From: an uncultured Mailhella sp.
GTDB lineage: Bacteria; Desulfobacterota; Desulfovibrionia; Desulfovibrionales; Desulfovibrionaceae
Reading direction: 5' to 3'
DNA length: 19,740 bases
NCBI GenBank assembly: GCA_905192935.1
Contig: CAJJMX010000008.1
Coordinates: 1-19,740 of the forward strand
Part shown: piece after piece, positions 1 through 8,533 of the stretch
How the letters are laid out: each line of letters opens with the position of its first letter
Position numbering within the stretch: the first letter of the stretch is position 1
Translations under genes and position numbers: made by a program
Notes under the pieces: model-generated
What the model saw: only the letters and a program-made list of their open reading frames with translations
The model's database searches: none
What the model was told of the DNA's origin: nothing

Positions 1-188
1 TCATGAACGGCCGTCAGGAAATGAAGTCCATCACCATCGACAAGTCGGTGCTGGAAAGCGGCGACACGGAAATGCTTCAGGATCTCATCATCACGGCCGT
101 GAACGAGGCCGTGCGCATCGGCCGCGCCAACCTCGACCGCGAGATGGCCAACATTTCCGGCGGCATCCATCTGCCCGGCATGTTCTAG
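1..188 (+). CDS. ybaB: YbaB/EbfC family nucleoid-associated protein, 3' end (partial)
   Basis: This is the C-terminal part of a YbaB/EbfC family DNA-binding protein. The reading frame is open to the left edge, and the first visible Met lies inside the conserved stretch MNGRQEMKSITID, so the true start is outside the window. The visible 61 residues show the family's C-terminal pattern: a beta strand (SITIDKSVL), an acidic turn (GDTEMLQDLI), an amphipathic helix (ITAVNEAVRIGRANL), and the short closing tail GGIHLPGMF. Family members are small homodimers (about 100-110 aa) that coat or bend DNA in the nucleoid. The gene often sits in dnaX-ybaB-recR, but here no recR follows. Instead the gene ends in an intrinsic terminator, so the operon stops here. 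Confidence 0.9.
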   Translation, partial: MNGRQEMKSITIDKSVLESGDTEMLQDLIITAVNEAVRIGRANLDREMANISGGIHLPGMF

Positions 189-190
189 GC

Positions 191-210
191 CTTTCCGGCA
201 GTCCGGAAAG
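191..210 (+). other. Inverted repeat just after the ybaB stop
   Basis: CTTTCCGG (191-198) and CCGGAAAG (203-210) form a perfect 8-bp stem with a CAGT loop, starting 3 nt after the ybaB stop codon. No T-run follows, so it is not an intrinsic terminator by itself. It sits 10 nt ahead of the real terminator and may protect the 3' end of the mRNA (inference). Confidence 0.45.
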
Positions 211-220
211 AACATCCGAA

Positions 221-255
221 AGCTCTGTTCCTCTTTTCGAGGGCAGAGCTTTTTT
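221..255 (+). terminator. Intrinsic terminator after ybaB
   Basis: AGCTCTG (221-227) pairs perfectly with CAGAGCT (244-250). An inner CCTC/GAGG stem (230-233 with 239-242) closes a TTTTC loop. A T-run follows at 250-255, then GTTTT. This is a typical Rho-independent terminator for the ybaB transcript and separates it from the alpha-2-macroglobulin gene. Confidence 0.88.
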
Positions 256-382
256 GTTTTCGGAGCGGTATCCGGCGGCCTCTGCCGCAGAAGAAGACCG
301 GGCGGCAAAGTCCGGCACCGGGCCGTGTCCCGATGCGGCGGCGTTTTTCGACTCGTTTTCGACCGAAGGGAAATTTCCTTTC

Positions 383-411
383 TTGTCGGGCACAAAGAAG
401 TCCTTTATGGT
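383..411 (+). promoter_or_regulatory. Candidate sigma70 promoter of the alpha-2-macroglobulin/pbpC operon
   Basis: TTGTCG (383-388) and TATGGT (406-411) match the -35 and -10 consensus at 4 of 6 positions each, with an exact 17-bp spacer. The predicted transcript start is near 418, about 20 nt before the ATG at 439, which leaves room for the Shine-Dalgarno GGAGG at 428-432. Upstream lie a perfect palindrome GGAAATTTCC (369-378) and two TTTTCGAC direct repeats (345-352 and 356-363), possible regulator sites. The call is by eye. Confidence 0.45.
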
Positions 412-438
412 GGAGAAAACTGTCTCTGGAGGATGCCC

Positions 439-3400
439 ATGCGCTGCCGGGTCACCCTTGTCTTCTTTCTGCTTCTCTGGTCCGTGGCCGCTGCCGCTCT
501 CGGCGCTTCTGAAATATCACCGGCCTTCGTGCGTCCCGTGTTGACGGTTCCGCTGGAAGGAGACGCTCCGCTTCGGGCATATCTTGACGCCGACGAGCCG
601 CTGTGCCGGAAGGCCTACGGAGATGAGTGGGCGGGACGTTGCTTCGTTTCTCCCGGCAGAGAGGGAGAGATCGTGCGCGGCGTGCGTCTCGAGCCGGCTT
701 TTCCCGGAGAATGGCGCTGGGACGACGGCAGAACGCTTTCCTTCCAGCCGAAGAAGCCGTGGCCTGCGGGACGGAACTTCGAACTTGTGCTGGAGGATAT
801 GCCGCTGCCTGCCCGGGTGAAGCTCACGTCTTCGCGTGCGGGCTTTGCCACGCCGCCTCTTGCGCTTGTCCGCCTGGATGGGCAGGTATGGGTGGATCCC
901 GATCTTGACGGCGAGAGGGCCGTTTCCTTCGACATGGCCTTTACCACGCCGCCGGACCGGGCCGTGATCGAGCGCGACGCGCGCCTTGATGTTTCCGACG
1001 ACGCGCTGAAGCTTGGCAGGCCGGAGTTTCTCTGGGGCGAGGATGGGACATGTCTTGTCCGGGCCCGTATTCTTTCCCTGGGAAGGAAGCCTTCCGTGGT
1101 CACGTTCTCTCTGCCCGGCGTCGCCGGGGAAGTGCGTCCCATGGGGACGCGCTGGAGCGTGCCCCAGGGCCGGGAAAAGGCCGCCTGTCAGGTGACCGCA
1201 CCCGGTACGGACACAATCTTTACGGTGACGAAGGCCTCTCTTGAGCCTTCAAAAGATGAGAATCTGGCAGGGGAGTACCGTCTTTCGCTGGAGACGAGTC
1301 TGCTTGTGCGGCCGGATGATCTGCTCCGCGCCATGAAGGTGCTGCGGCTTCCCCGCACGCAGAACAGCACGGCCGTGTCCTCCACGGTGTGGACGGCTGC
1401 GCCCGTCATCGACGACGAGACGCTCTCCCGGGCCGTGCCCGTGACGCTCACGCCTCTGCAGCAGGCCGACGTGCCCTCCGGAAAGATGAGCTTCAGCCTG
1501 AAGACGGAGCCGGGCAGCTATCTTCTTTTCCATCTTCCGCAGGGCTTCGGGCCGTCCGCCGACTTTACGCTGGCCTTTCCGTGGCGCGAGGTCTTTCATG
1601 CCGCGCCGTTTGCGCCGGAACTCGATTTCCTTCAGCCCGGCAACGTGCTGGCTCTCGGCGGCGGACGGAGACTGGACATACATTCGAGCGGCCTGACCTC
1701 CATACGCTGGAGAGCTTCGCGCGTTCTGGATGCGTATCTCGGAATCCTGGCGGCCCATCCTTCTCCCTTTTCCTCTTCGGAGATTCCCTTCGACATGCTG
1801 TCGGACACGGCGGAAGGGAGCATTTCCCTCCAGCGCACCGATCCGGGCGTGCCGCAGTTTTCCGTGCTCGACGCCGCGAAGCTTTTCAGGAACGGTCACG
1901 GCCTTGCCTATATCGAGCTTGTCGGCATGGACGGGGACAAACAGGTGGCGCAGACCGGGCGCTTTGTGCTGGTGACGGACCTCGGACTTATCGTCAAGGA
2001 GGGTGCGGCGGGAGGCCGCGACGTGTTCGTCTGTTCGCTTTCCGGCGGAAAGCCCGTGTCCGGAGCGAAAATAAGCATTGTTGGCGCCAACGGTCTTTCC
2101 GTGGCCGAGGCCGTGACCGATGCCGGAGGCCGGGCCTTTCTGCCGTCCGTTTCCGGTCTTGCTCGGGAGCGCAGACCTGTGGCCGTGACGGCCGTCGTGA
2201 AGGGCAAGGAAGGCGGAGACATGGCCTGGATGCCCCTCTGGGACGAGAGCCGCACCGTGGATCTGTCCCGTTTTGCCACGCAGGGACAGGTCAGTCAGGC
2301 CGACGGAATGAACGCCTATGTGTTCAGCGGGCGGGGCATGTTCCGTCCCGGGGAAACGCTCCATTTCGGCATGATCCTGCGCCGGGGCGACTGGAAGGTC
2401 CTGCCTTCCGACATGCCGTTCTTTGCCGAGCTTGTGGATCCTGCCGAGCGCACGGTGTTCCGGCGCATGTTCACGGTCGGGGCGGACGGCATGGCACAGA
2501 TGAGCTGGAGGGCTCCTGAAGGCGCGGCCGCCGGGCGATACCGGCTCGACGTGCGCATGCCGGACGGACGGGGCATGGACGTGGTGCTCGGCTCCGCAAC
2601 CGTGAGTGTGGAGGAGTTTCAGCCCGACACCATGGCGCTTTCCCTGGCTCTTTCGCCAGAACCCGGCAGAGGCTGGCTCAAGGCATCCGACGCGTCCGTG
2701 CAGGTGTCGCTCCGCAATCTTTTCGGCACGCCGGCAGCGGATCGCCGTGTGCGCGGTCAGCTTTCGGTGTGGTCTGCGCCTCTTTCCTTTGCGGGCTATC
2801 AGGATTTTTCGTTCCATGACGCCGTGCCCTACAAGGGGTCTCCGATCACGCTGGAGCTTGGCGAAGTGCGCACCGATGCGGAAGGCCGGGCGCTCTTGCC
2901 GCTGCCGCTTGAAAAGCTTCGCGGCGGCACGCTTCACTGTCGTCTTCTGGTGGAGGGCTTCGAGCCCGGCGGCGGGCGTGCCGTGTCCGAGGAAAAGGAG
3001 TTCCTCGTTTCTCCCGTCGGCCGGGTCCTCGGTTTCCGGCCTTCCGGCACGGGCGGCAATCTCAGCTTCATTCCTCAGGGGAGCCGGGCGGCGCTGGATT
3101 TCGTGGCGCTCGGTTCCGATCTCGTTCCCGCAGATCCCGGGGAGCTTTCGTTCCGCGTGTCGGCAAGGCGCTATGTGACCTCGCTCGTCACGGACAGGGA
3201 CGGCCGTTACCGCTACGAAGATACGCCTGTGGACAGCGTGATTTCATCCTCACAGGTGTCCTTCGGCAGCGATGGACGGGCGAACTGGACGATCCCCACC
3301 GGCACGTGCGGGGAGTTTCTGCTTGAGGTGCGGGGAAAAAGCGGGGAGGTCATGGCTTCCGTGCCCTTTACCGTGGCCGGAAATTCGGACCTGCGTCTTG

Positions 3401-6027
3401 CCTCTCTTTCCAGTATGCCGTCCGGCTCCCTGAGAATGCACCTCGACCGCTCCTCGCTGGCCTCCGGGGATACGGTGCGGGCGTTTTTGTCCTCGCCGTA
3501 CGAAGGCACGGGACTCATCACGCTCGAGCGCGACAGCGTGGTTTCGTGGCGCTGGTTCCATGCGCCTGCCGGGGACAGCGTGCAGGAAGTGCCGGTGCCC
3601 CGCGATTTTGAGGGCCGCGGTTATGTCAGCGTTTCTCTTGTTCGCTCCCTCTCGTCCCGCGATGCCTTCATGAATCCGTATGTCTTTGCCGTGGAGCCTG
3701 TTTCCGTGAACGTGGAGCGGCGCGACATGAAACTTATGCTGAACGTGCCGGAAGAGACGGTGCGGCCCGGCGGAACGATTCCGGCGGTGCTGACCTCCTC
3801 CCGGGCAGGCAGAGCGCTGGTCTTTGCCGTGGATGAGGGCGTGCTTCGTCTTACCGCCTTTCCCACGCCCGACCCGCTGCGCCATCTTCTGAACGACAGG
3901 GCGCTCGAGGTGGAAACCAGGCAGATGTTCGATCTGCTCATGCCCGAGCACGGCACCTTCCGTATCCCCGCCTTCGGCGGCGGCATGGCCATGGCCAAAG
4001 GTCGCTTCCACAATCCCTTCAGACGCAGGGGCGAGCCGCCTCTTTACTGGTGTTCCGGTCTTGTGGAGGTGAAGGAAGGGGAGAACCGTTTTGACATTCC
4101 TTCTCCGTCCTACTACAGCGGCACGGTGCGCGTCATGGCCGTGGCGGCCTCGCCGGAGGCCGCGGGAAGCGCCGACGCCGGCGTCGTGGTGCAGGGACCT
4201 GTGGTCGTCACGCCGCAGCTTCCGGTCCTGGCCTCTCCCGGGGACGAGTTCGAGGCCTCCGTGGCCGTGGCCAACAATACCGGAAAAAGCCTTCGCGCCG
4301 CGCTTTCTCTTGCGGCCGGGCCGGCGCTGCGGCTTGTGGATCTTCCGCCTTCCGACATCACGCTGGAGGCGGGAGAGGAAAGGGTGCTGACCTTCAGGGT
4401 TCAGGCGGCGGATGCGCCGGGAAATGCGGAGCTTGAGTTCACGCTTTCGGGCGACGGCGTGGAGGTGCGGCGCAAGGCGTCTCTTTCCGTCCGTCCGTCT
4501 TCGCCTCTGCGGGGGAGTCTTGTGCTCGGCACGGCCTCCTCGCCGATGACCCTGAGCACGGGACGCGAGATCTATCCTTACGGAGCCAGAGGGTCGGCGT
4601 CGGTATCGGCGCTGCCGCTGCCCGCGCTGCGCGGTCTGGTGCGCTATCTCGACTCCTATCCCTATGTGTGCACGGAACAGCGCATCAGCCGGGCCATGCC
4701 CTGCGCCCTGCTTCTGCGAAGGCCTGCGCTTTTTGCCGACGGACGGCCGCAGCAGGAGGTGAAGCGCATCATGCGCGAGAGGCTCGACGACGCCTTGAGC
4801 GTCATCGAGTCGTCGCTGTCGTGGCGAGGCGTGTCCCTGTGGCCGGGAGGCGAGCCGGATCTTCTCGTCACGGCCTATGCCGCCGACTTTCTTCTGACCA
4901 TGAGGGAAGGCGGGGCCGATCTGCCGGGAGGCCTTCTTGCCGACGTGTTCAATGCCCTCGAGAAGGCTGCGGACAGGGTTCCGTCCTCGCTGGAGGAGGG
5001 CAGGGTGCAGGCATACGCGCTCTGGGTGCTCACGCGCGAGGGACGCATCACCACGCAGGCGCTGGAAGCGCTGGTCAGTCGTCTGGAAGAGGATTTTCCC
5101 TCCTGGCGGCAGGATGTGACCTCGACGCTCATTGCGGGTTCCTGCGCCGTCATGCGCATGAAGAGCGACGCGCAGAGATTCGTGGAGATGTACCGCAGAC
5201 CGGGGCCGGAATTCCGAGGGGAAGGACTTGATGCGCTCTCTTCGCTCAGTCTGCGCGCTTCCGTTCTGGCGAGACAGTTCCCGGACAGGCTCGAGGATCT
5301 GCGTGAGGAACTTGCCGGAGAACTTTTCGATGCCACGGGCGGGGGACGATACGTGACGCTTTCCGCCGCTCTTGCCGTGCGCGCCCTGCTCGACATGGGG
5401 AAGGCGGCCCCGATCCCCGAAGGCGTGTCGCTTGTCTGCGCGGCCATGCAGCCGGGCTTTGAAAAGGGAGAGCTTCAGCCCGTGCGCGTTGAGGATATGC
5501 TCACGCTTTCTGCGCCGGGCTGCGCGTCCTATGCCCTCGGCATGTCTGAAAACGGACGGACGCTGTACTTTGAAGTGTCCGACGAGGGCTTTGACCGCAG
5601 ACCTTTGGAAGGGACGCTTTCCGAGGGCATGGAGATAACGCGGCGATACCTTGACGCCGAGGGCAATGCCGTGACGACGGTGAAGACGGGAGACGTGGTC
5701 ACGGTTCAGGTGTCGGCAAGATCCTACGGCGGCCCTCTGGAACATGTTGCCGTGGTGGACCTTCTTCCCGGCGGCTTTGAAATGGATCTTTCCTCCTCCC
5801 TTTCGTCCGGGACGGCCTCTGCGGACGAATCCGGGGACGTGATTTCCGACCGCAGGGAAGACCGCATGATCTTCTTTACGTCGCTCGATACGGAACCTTC
5901 CACGTTCACCTTTCGCATACGGGCGGTGAACAGGGGACGCTATGCGCTGCCGCCCGTTCATGCGGAAGCCATGTATGATTCCGGCATCCGCGCGTATTCG
6001 TCCGGCGGAAGCATCACTGTGGAATGA
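439..6027 (+). CDS. yfhM: Bacterial alpha-2-macroglobulin, thioester type (YfhM-like)
   Basis: This 1862-aa exported protein belongs to the bacterial alpha-2-macroglobulins, which trap attacking proteases in the periplasm through a reactive thioester. The ATG at 439 is chosen because GGAGG lies 6 nt upstream and a signal peptide follows at once: basic MRCR, a hydrophobic core, and a predicted signal peptidase I site after AAALGA. In-frame sequence upstream to 325 lacks such signals. Visible landmarks are the macroglobulin strand motif YVFSGRGMFRPGETLHF (around residue 630-650), VFAVDEGVLRLT, SPSYYSGTVRVMAV, and the thioester CTEQ at Cys1411-Gln1414, all key residues intact. The C-terminal domain resembles the MG10/receptor-binding fold. 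E. coli YfhM is about 1650 aa and a lipoprotein; this protein is longer and has no lipobox, so it should be soluble in the periplasm or otherwise retained. pbpC follows 43 nt downstream, the classic pairing. Confidence 0.93.
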   Translation: MRCRVTLVFFLLLWSVAAAALGASEISPAFVRPVLTVPLEGDAPLRAYLDADEPLCRKAYGDEWAGRCFVSPGREGEIVRGVRLEPAFPGEWRWDDGRTLSFQPKKPWPAGRNFELVLEDMPLPARVKLTSSRAGFATPPLALVRLDGQVWVDPDLDGERAVSFDMAFTTPPDRAVIERDARLDVSDDALKLGRPEFLWGEDGTCLVRARILSLGRKPSVVTFSLPGVAGEVRPMGTRWSVPQGREKAACQVTAPGTDTIFTVTKASLEPSKDENLAGEYRLSLETSLLVRPDDLLRAMKVLRLPRTQNSTAVSSTVWTAAPVIDDETLSRAVPVTLTPLQQADVPSGKMSFSLKTEPGSYLLFHLPQGFGPSADFTLAFPWREVFHAAPFAPELDFLQPGNVLALGGGRRLDIHSSGLTSIRWRASRVLDAYLGILAAHPSPFSSSEIPFDMLSDTAEGSISLQRTDPGVPQFSVLDAAKLFRNGHGLAYIELVGMDGDKQVAQTGRFVLVTDLGLIVKEGAAGGRDVFVCSLSGGKPVSGAKISIVGANGLSVAEAVTDAGGRAFLPSVSGLARERRPVAVTAVVKGKEGGDMAWMPLWDESRTVDLSRFATQGQVSQADGMNAYVFSGRGMFRPGETLHFGMILRRGDWKVLPSDMPFFAELVDPAERTVFRRMFTVGADGMAQMSWRAPEGAAAGRYRLDVRMPDGRGMDVVLGSATVSVEEFQPDTMALSLALSPEPGRGWLKASDASVQVSLRNLFGTPAADRRVRGQLSVWSAPLSFAGYQDFSFHDAVPYKGSPITLELGEVRTDAEGRALLPLPLEKLRGGTLHCRLLVEGFEPGGGRAVSEEKEFLVSPVGRVLGFRPSGTGGNLSFIPQGSRAALDFVALGSDLVPADPGELSFRVSARRYVTSLVTDRDGRYRYEDTPVDSVISSSQVSFGSDGRANWTIPTGTCGEFLLEVRGKSGEVMASVPFTVAGNSDLRLASLSSMPSGSLRMHLDRSSLASGDTVRAFLSSPYEGTGLITLERDSVVSWRWFHAPAGDSVQEVPVPRDFEGRGYVSVSLVRSLSSRDAFMNPYVFAVEPVSVNVERRDMKLMLNVPEETVRPGGTIPAVLTSSRAGRALVFAVDEGVLRLTAFPTPDPLRHLLNDRALEVETRQMFDLLMPEHGTFRIPAFGGGMAMAKGRFHNPFRRRGEPPLYWCSGLVEVKEGENRFDIPSPSYYSGTVRVMAVAASPEAAGSADAGVVVQGPVVVTPQLPVLASPGDEFEASVAVANNTGKSLRAALSLAAGPALRLVDLPPSDITLEAGEERVLTFRVQAADAPGNAELEFTLSGDGVEVRRKASLSVRPSSPLRGSLVLGTASSPMTLSTGREIYPYGARGSASVSALPLPALRGLVRYLDSYPYVCTEQRISRAMPCALLLRRPALFADGRPQQEVKRIMRERLDDALSVIESSLSWRGVSLWPGGEPDLLVTAYAADFLLTMREGGADLPGGLLADVFNALEKAADRVPSSLEEGRVQAYALWVLTREGRITTQALEALVSRLEEDFPSWRQDVTSTLIAGSCAVMRMKSDAQRFVEMYRRPGPEFRGEGLDALSSLSLRASVLARQFPDRLEDLREELAGELFDATGGGRYVTLSAALAVRALLDMGKAAPIPEGVSLVCAAMQPGFEKGELQPVRVEDMLTLSAPGCASYALGMSENGRTLYFEVSDEGFDRRPLEGTLSEGMEITRRYLDAEGNAVTTVKTGDVVTVQVSARSYGGPLEHVAVVDLLPGGFEMDLSSSLSSGTASADESGDVISDRREDRMIFFTSLDTEPSTFTFRIRAVNRGRYALPPVHAEAMYDSGIRAYSSGGSITVE

Positions 6028-6035
6028 CGACGATT

Positions 6036-6059
6036 GCCTTCTTCCTTCGGGAGGAAGGC
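6036..6059 (+). promoter_or_regulatory. UUCG-tetraloop hairpin between the two operon genes
   Basis: GCCTTCTTCC (6036-6045) and GGAGGAAGGC (6050-6059) form a 10-bp stem (nine Watson-Crick pairs and one G-U) capped by TTCG (6046-6049) with a closing C-G pair, the exceptionally stable cUUCGg tetraloop. It lies 8 nt after the alpha-2-macroglobulin stop and 11 nt before the pbpC ATG. Its 3' arm contains GGAGG, the best Shine-Dalgarno for pbpC. No T-run follows, so it is not a terminator. It could lower or couple pbpC translation, or protect the upstream message (inference). Confidence 0.7.
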
Positions 6060-6070
6060 GGATACGGGAG

Positions 6071-8401
6071 ATGAGAGTGCGCCTCAAGGCCGGAAAACTG
6101 ATGCTGGCGCTGGCGGCGGCGCCTGTGCTTCTCTTCGGGCTCTGGCTGACGTTCAGCCCGAAGCCTCCGCTCCTGGACGGCGTGGAATTTTCCTCCCTGG
6201 TGCTCGACAGGGAGGGAGAGCTGCTCCGCATGGGACTTGCAGCCGACGAGAAATACCGGCTCAGGGTGTCGCTGCACGACGTGGCTCCCGAAGCCGTGAA
6301 CGCCGTGCTTCTGTACGAGGACCGTCATTTTTACCGTCATCCGGGCGTGAATCCTCTTTCGCTTCTGAGAGCGGGCATGGCCATGCTCGGCGGCTCGAGG
6401 CGCATGGGAGGCTCCACCATCACCATGCAGGTGGCGCGTCTTCGGCTCGGGCTCTCGACGACCACGGTCTCCGGAAAGCTCGTGCAGATGATCCGCGCGC
6501 TTCAGTATGAACGGCACTACGACAAGGAGGAGATACTTGAGGCGTATTTCAACCTTGCGCCCTACGGGGGCAATGTCGAAGGCATAGCAGCCGCATCGCG
6601 CATCTACTTTCATGTTCCGCCCTCCAGACTTTCTCTTTCGGAGAGTCTTGCGCTTGCCGCGGTTCCGCAGAATCCCGTGCGGAGGTCCCCTCTGAACGGC
6701 CCTGATTTTGAGACCGCCCGTGCAAGAGTGGCGCGCCTTTTTCTGCCCGGCGGGCAGAAAGATGCCGCAGGGCCTCATGCGGGCCTGATGGCCGACCGGG
6801 AGAACATGCCTCCTTTGCGGGTGTACGGGCCCGCTTCGCTTCCCTTTAAGGCTCCTCACCTGACGAGCGAGCTTCTGCCTTTTTCACGGGGCGGAAAGCC
6901 CGTGCGCTCCTTCATCGACCGGAGACTTCAGAGTCTTCTGGAACGCGCTCTGGCGGGCTTTGCCGCCCGCGGCAGGCGTTACGGCATTACCAATGCCGCC
7001 GCACTCCTCATCCACTGGCCGAGCATGGAGATCCGTGCGCTGGCCGGTTCGGCGGACTTTTTCAACAGCGACATTGCCGGGCAGGTGGACGGCACGAGGG
7101 CGCGTCGTTCCCCGGGCTCGACGCTCAAGCCCTTCATCTACGGCATGGCCCTCGATCAGGGGCTTATTCATCCGCGTACGATACTGGAGGATTCCCCCCG
7201 CAGTTTCGGCGGATACGACCCTGAAAATTTTGACCGGGTCTTCCGCGGTCCGCTGCCCGCGGAGGAGGCTCTGCGTTCAAGCCGCAACATTCCCGCCATA
7301 GCGCTGGCGGCAAGGCTCAGGCCGGGGCTGTACGGTTTTTTGAAAAGAGCGGGCGTGGAGCTTCCCTTTTCCGAGGAGCATTACGGACTCAGCCTCGTGC
7401 TCGGCGGGGCGGAGGTGAGCATGCGCGAGCTGGGAGGGCTTTATGCCATGCTTGCCAACCGTGGCGTCTGGCGCGAGCCCAGACTTGCCGCGGGAGAGCC
7501 GATGCGGCAGGCCGTACCGCTGCTTTCGCCGGAAGCGGCCATCGTCACCCTGCGCATGCTCGAGGACGGCGCGCACTTCGTGCGTTCTTCCTCGGGGCCC
7601 GTGCCCCTGCGCTTCAAGACGGGCACGTCCAACGGTTTTCGTGACGCGTGGACGGCGGGCGTGGCCGGTCCCTACGTCCTGGTGGTATGGGCGGGCAACT
7701 TCGACAACACGCCGAACCCTCTTCTTGTGGGCGGTGAGGTGGCGGCTCCTCTTTTTGCCGACATCGCTCAGGCCGTGGCGTCCTCGGAACGCTCCTTTGC
7801 CGATCTTGTGCCGCATCAGCAGGAAGGACTCAACATCACGAGGGAAAAGGTATGTGCGGCCACGGGCGACATCGACACCTCCCTGTGCGATGAGGTCGTG
7901 GACACCTGGTATATTCCCGGACGCTCGCCGACCCGCTCTTCGGGGGTGTTCCGCACCATACTCATCGATAGGGACACGGGGCTTCGGGCCTGCACGGCCG
8001 TACCGGGCCGCACGGAAGAGGTGGTGTGGGAGTTCTGGCCTTCCGATCTGCGCGCGCAGTTTCTGCGTGCGGGCGTGGTCAAGCCTTCCCCGCCGCCCTT
8101 CGGTCCGGGCTGCGGAGCGCAGCCTGAGCCCGGAGCGCCTCCCCGCGTGATTTCTCCCCGGGACGGCGTGACGTACCGCCGCAGTCTTTCCGATCCGGAA
8201 AAGAGCGGGATCCCGCTTACGGCCGGAGCCGACGCCGACGCCGGGGCCGTGTTCTGGTTCGTGAAGGACAGATTCATCGGGCGCTGTGCGCCGGGAGAAA
8301 CGCTGATCTGGCAGCCGGAAGAAGGCGTGCACGAGCTCAGAGTGGTGGACGATAGGGGTAGGGCGTCCTCACAGAAGGTGACGGTGCGCACCGTTCCCTG
8401 A
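6071..8401 (+). CDS. pbpC: Penicillin-binding protein 1C (bifunctional glycosyltransferase/transpeptidase)
   Basis: This 776-aa class A penicillin-binding protein polymerises and cross-links peptidoglycan from the inner membrane. The length matches E. coli PbpC (about 770 aa). A basic N-terminus and one membrane segment (about residues 9-26) come first. The GT51 glycosyltransferase domain carries EDRHFYRHPG with catalytic Glu83, and GGSTITMQ (113-120). The transpeptidase domain has STLK (Ser350, Lys353), SRN (404-406) and KTG (516-518), all intact. The C-terminal 85 residues look like the BiPBP_C domain typical of PBP1C. The ATG at 6071 is chosen because it starts just before the membrane segment. 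GGAGG is 16 nt upstream, and a GTG at 6077 with GGGAG 6 nt before it is a real alternative. Co-transcription with the alpha-2-macroglobulin suggests wall repair linked to protease defence, as proposed for the YfhM-PbpC pair. Confidence 0.94.
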   Translation: MRVRLKAGKLMLALAAAPVLLFGLWLTFSPKPPLLDGVEFSSLVLDREGELLRMGLAADEKYRLRVSLHDVAPEAVNAVLLYEDRHFYRHPGVNPLSLLRAGMAMLGGSRRMGGSTITMQVARLRLGLSTTTVSGKLVQMIRALQYERHYDKEEILEAYFNLAPYGGNVEGIAAASRIYFHVPPSRLSLSESLALAAVPQNPVRRSPLNGPDFETARARVARLFLPGGQKDAAGPHAGLMADRENMPPLRVYGPASLPFKAPHLTSELLPFSRGGKPVRSFIDRRLQSLLERALAGFAARGRRYGITNAAALLIHWPSMEIRALAGSADFFNSDIAGQVDGTRARRSPGSTLKPFIYGMALDQGLIHPRTILEDSPRSFGGYDPENFDRVFRGPLPAEEALRSSRNIPAIALAARLRPGLYGFLKRAGVELPFSEEHYGLSLVLGGAEVSMRELGGLYAMLANRGVWREPRLAAGEPMRQAVPLLSPEAAIVTLRMLEDGAHFVRSSSGPVPLRFKTGTSNGFRDAWTAGVAGPYVLVVWAGNFDNTPNPLLVGGEVAAPLFADIAQAVASSERSFADLVPHQQEGLNITREKVCAATGDIDTSLCDEVVDTWYIPGRSPTRSSGVFRTILIDRDTGLRACTAVPGRTEEVVWEFWPSDLRAQFLRAGVVKPSPPPFGPGCGAQPEPGAPPRVISPRDGVTYRRSLSDPEKSGIPLTAGADADAGAVFWFVKDRFIGRCAPGETLIWQPEEGVHELRVVDDRGRASSQKVTVRTVP

Positions 8402-8533
8402 CCCTCCCCTGACGGCGACAGCTCTCCCCGCATCGGGAGACATGGTGAGGCCTCTGAATGCGGAACAGGTCCTGCGCGCAGGTCTCTGGAGGCCGTGAAG
8501 GGAGTCTGCCGCATCATGCATTGTCCTGCGGCC
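8402..8533. other. Convergent gap between pbpC and rluC with hairpins but no clear terminator
   Basis: The two genes face each other across 132 bp. The gap has TCTCCC/GGGAGA (8423-8428 with 8435-8440) and GGCCTC/GAGGCC arms (8449-8454 with 8489-8494) around the perfect 12-bp palindrome CCTGCGCGCAGG (8471-8482). None has a T-run on either strand, so no intrinsic terminator is visible. Confidence 0.5.

Noticed and set aside
325..438. An N-terminal extension of the alpha-2-macroglobulin
   Set aside because: It would precede a perfect signal peptide with 38 unrelated residues and would lie upstream of, or over, the predicted promoter. The ATG at 439 has an ideal ribosome-binding site.
1249..2937. 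A 562-codon minus-strand open frame
   Set aside because: It lies opposite the alpha-2-macroglobulin, is rich in His and Arg, and has no recognisable motif.
3250..6231. A 993-codon open frame on the minus strand
   Set aside because: It lies opposite the alpha-2-macroglobulin gene, which has clear domains and a thioester motif. The product is rich in Arg, His and Gly, typical of a GC-rich shadow frame.
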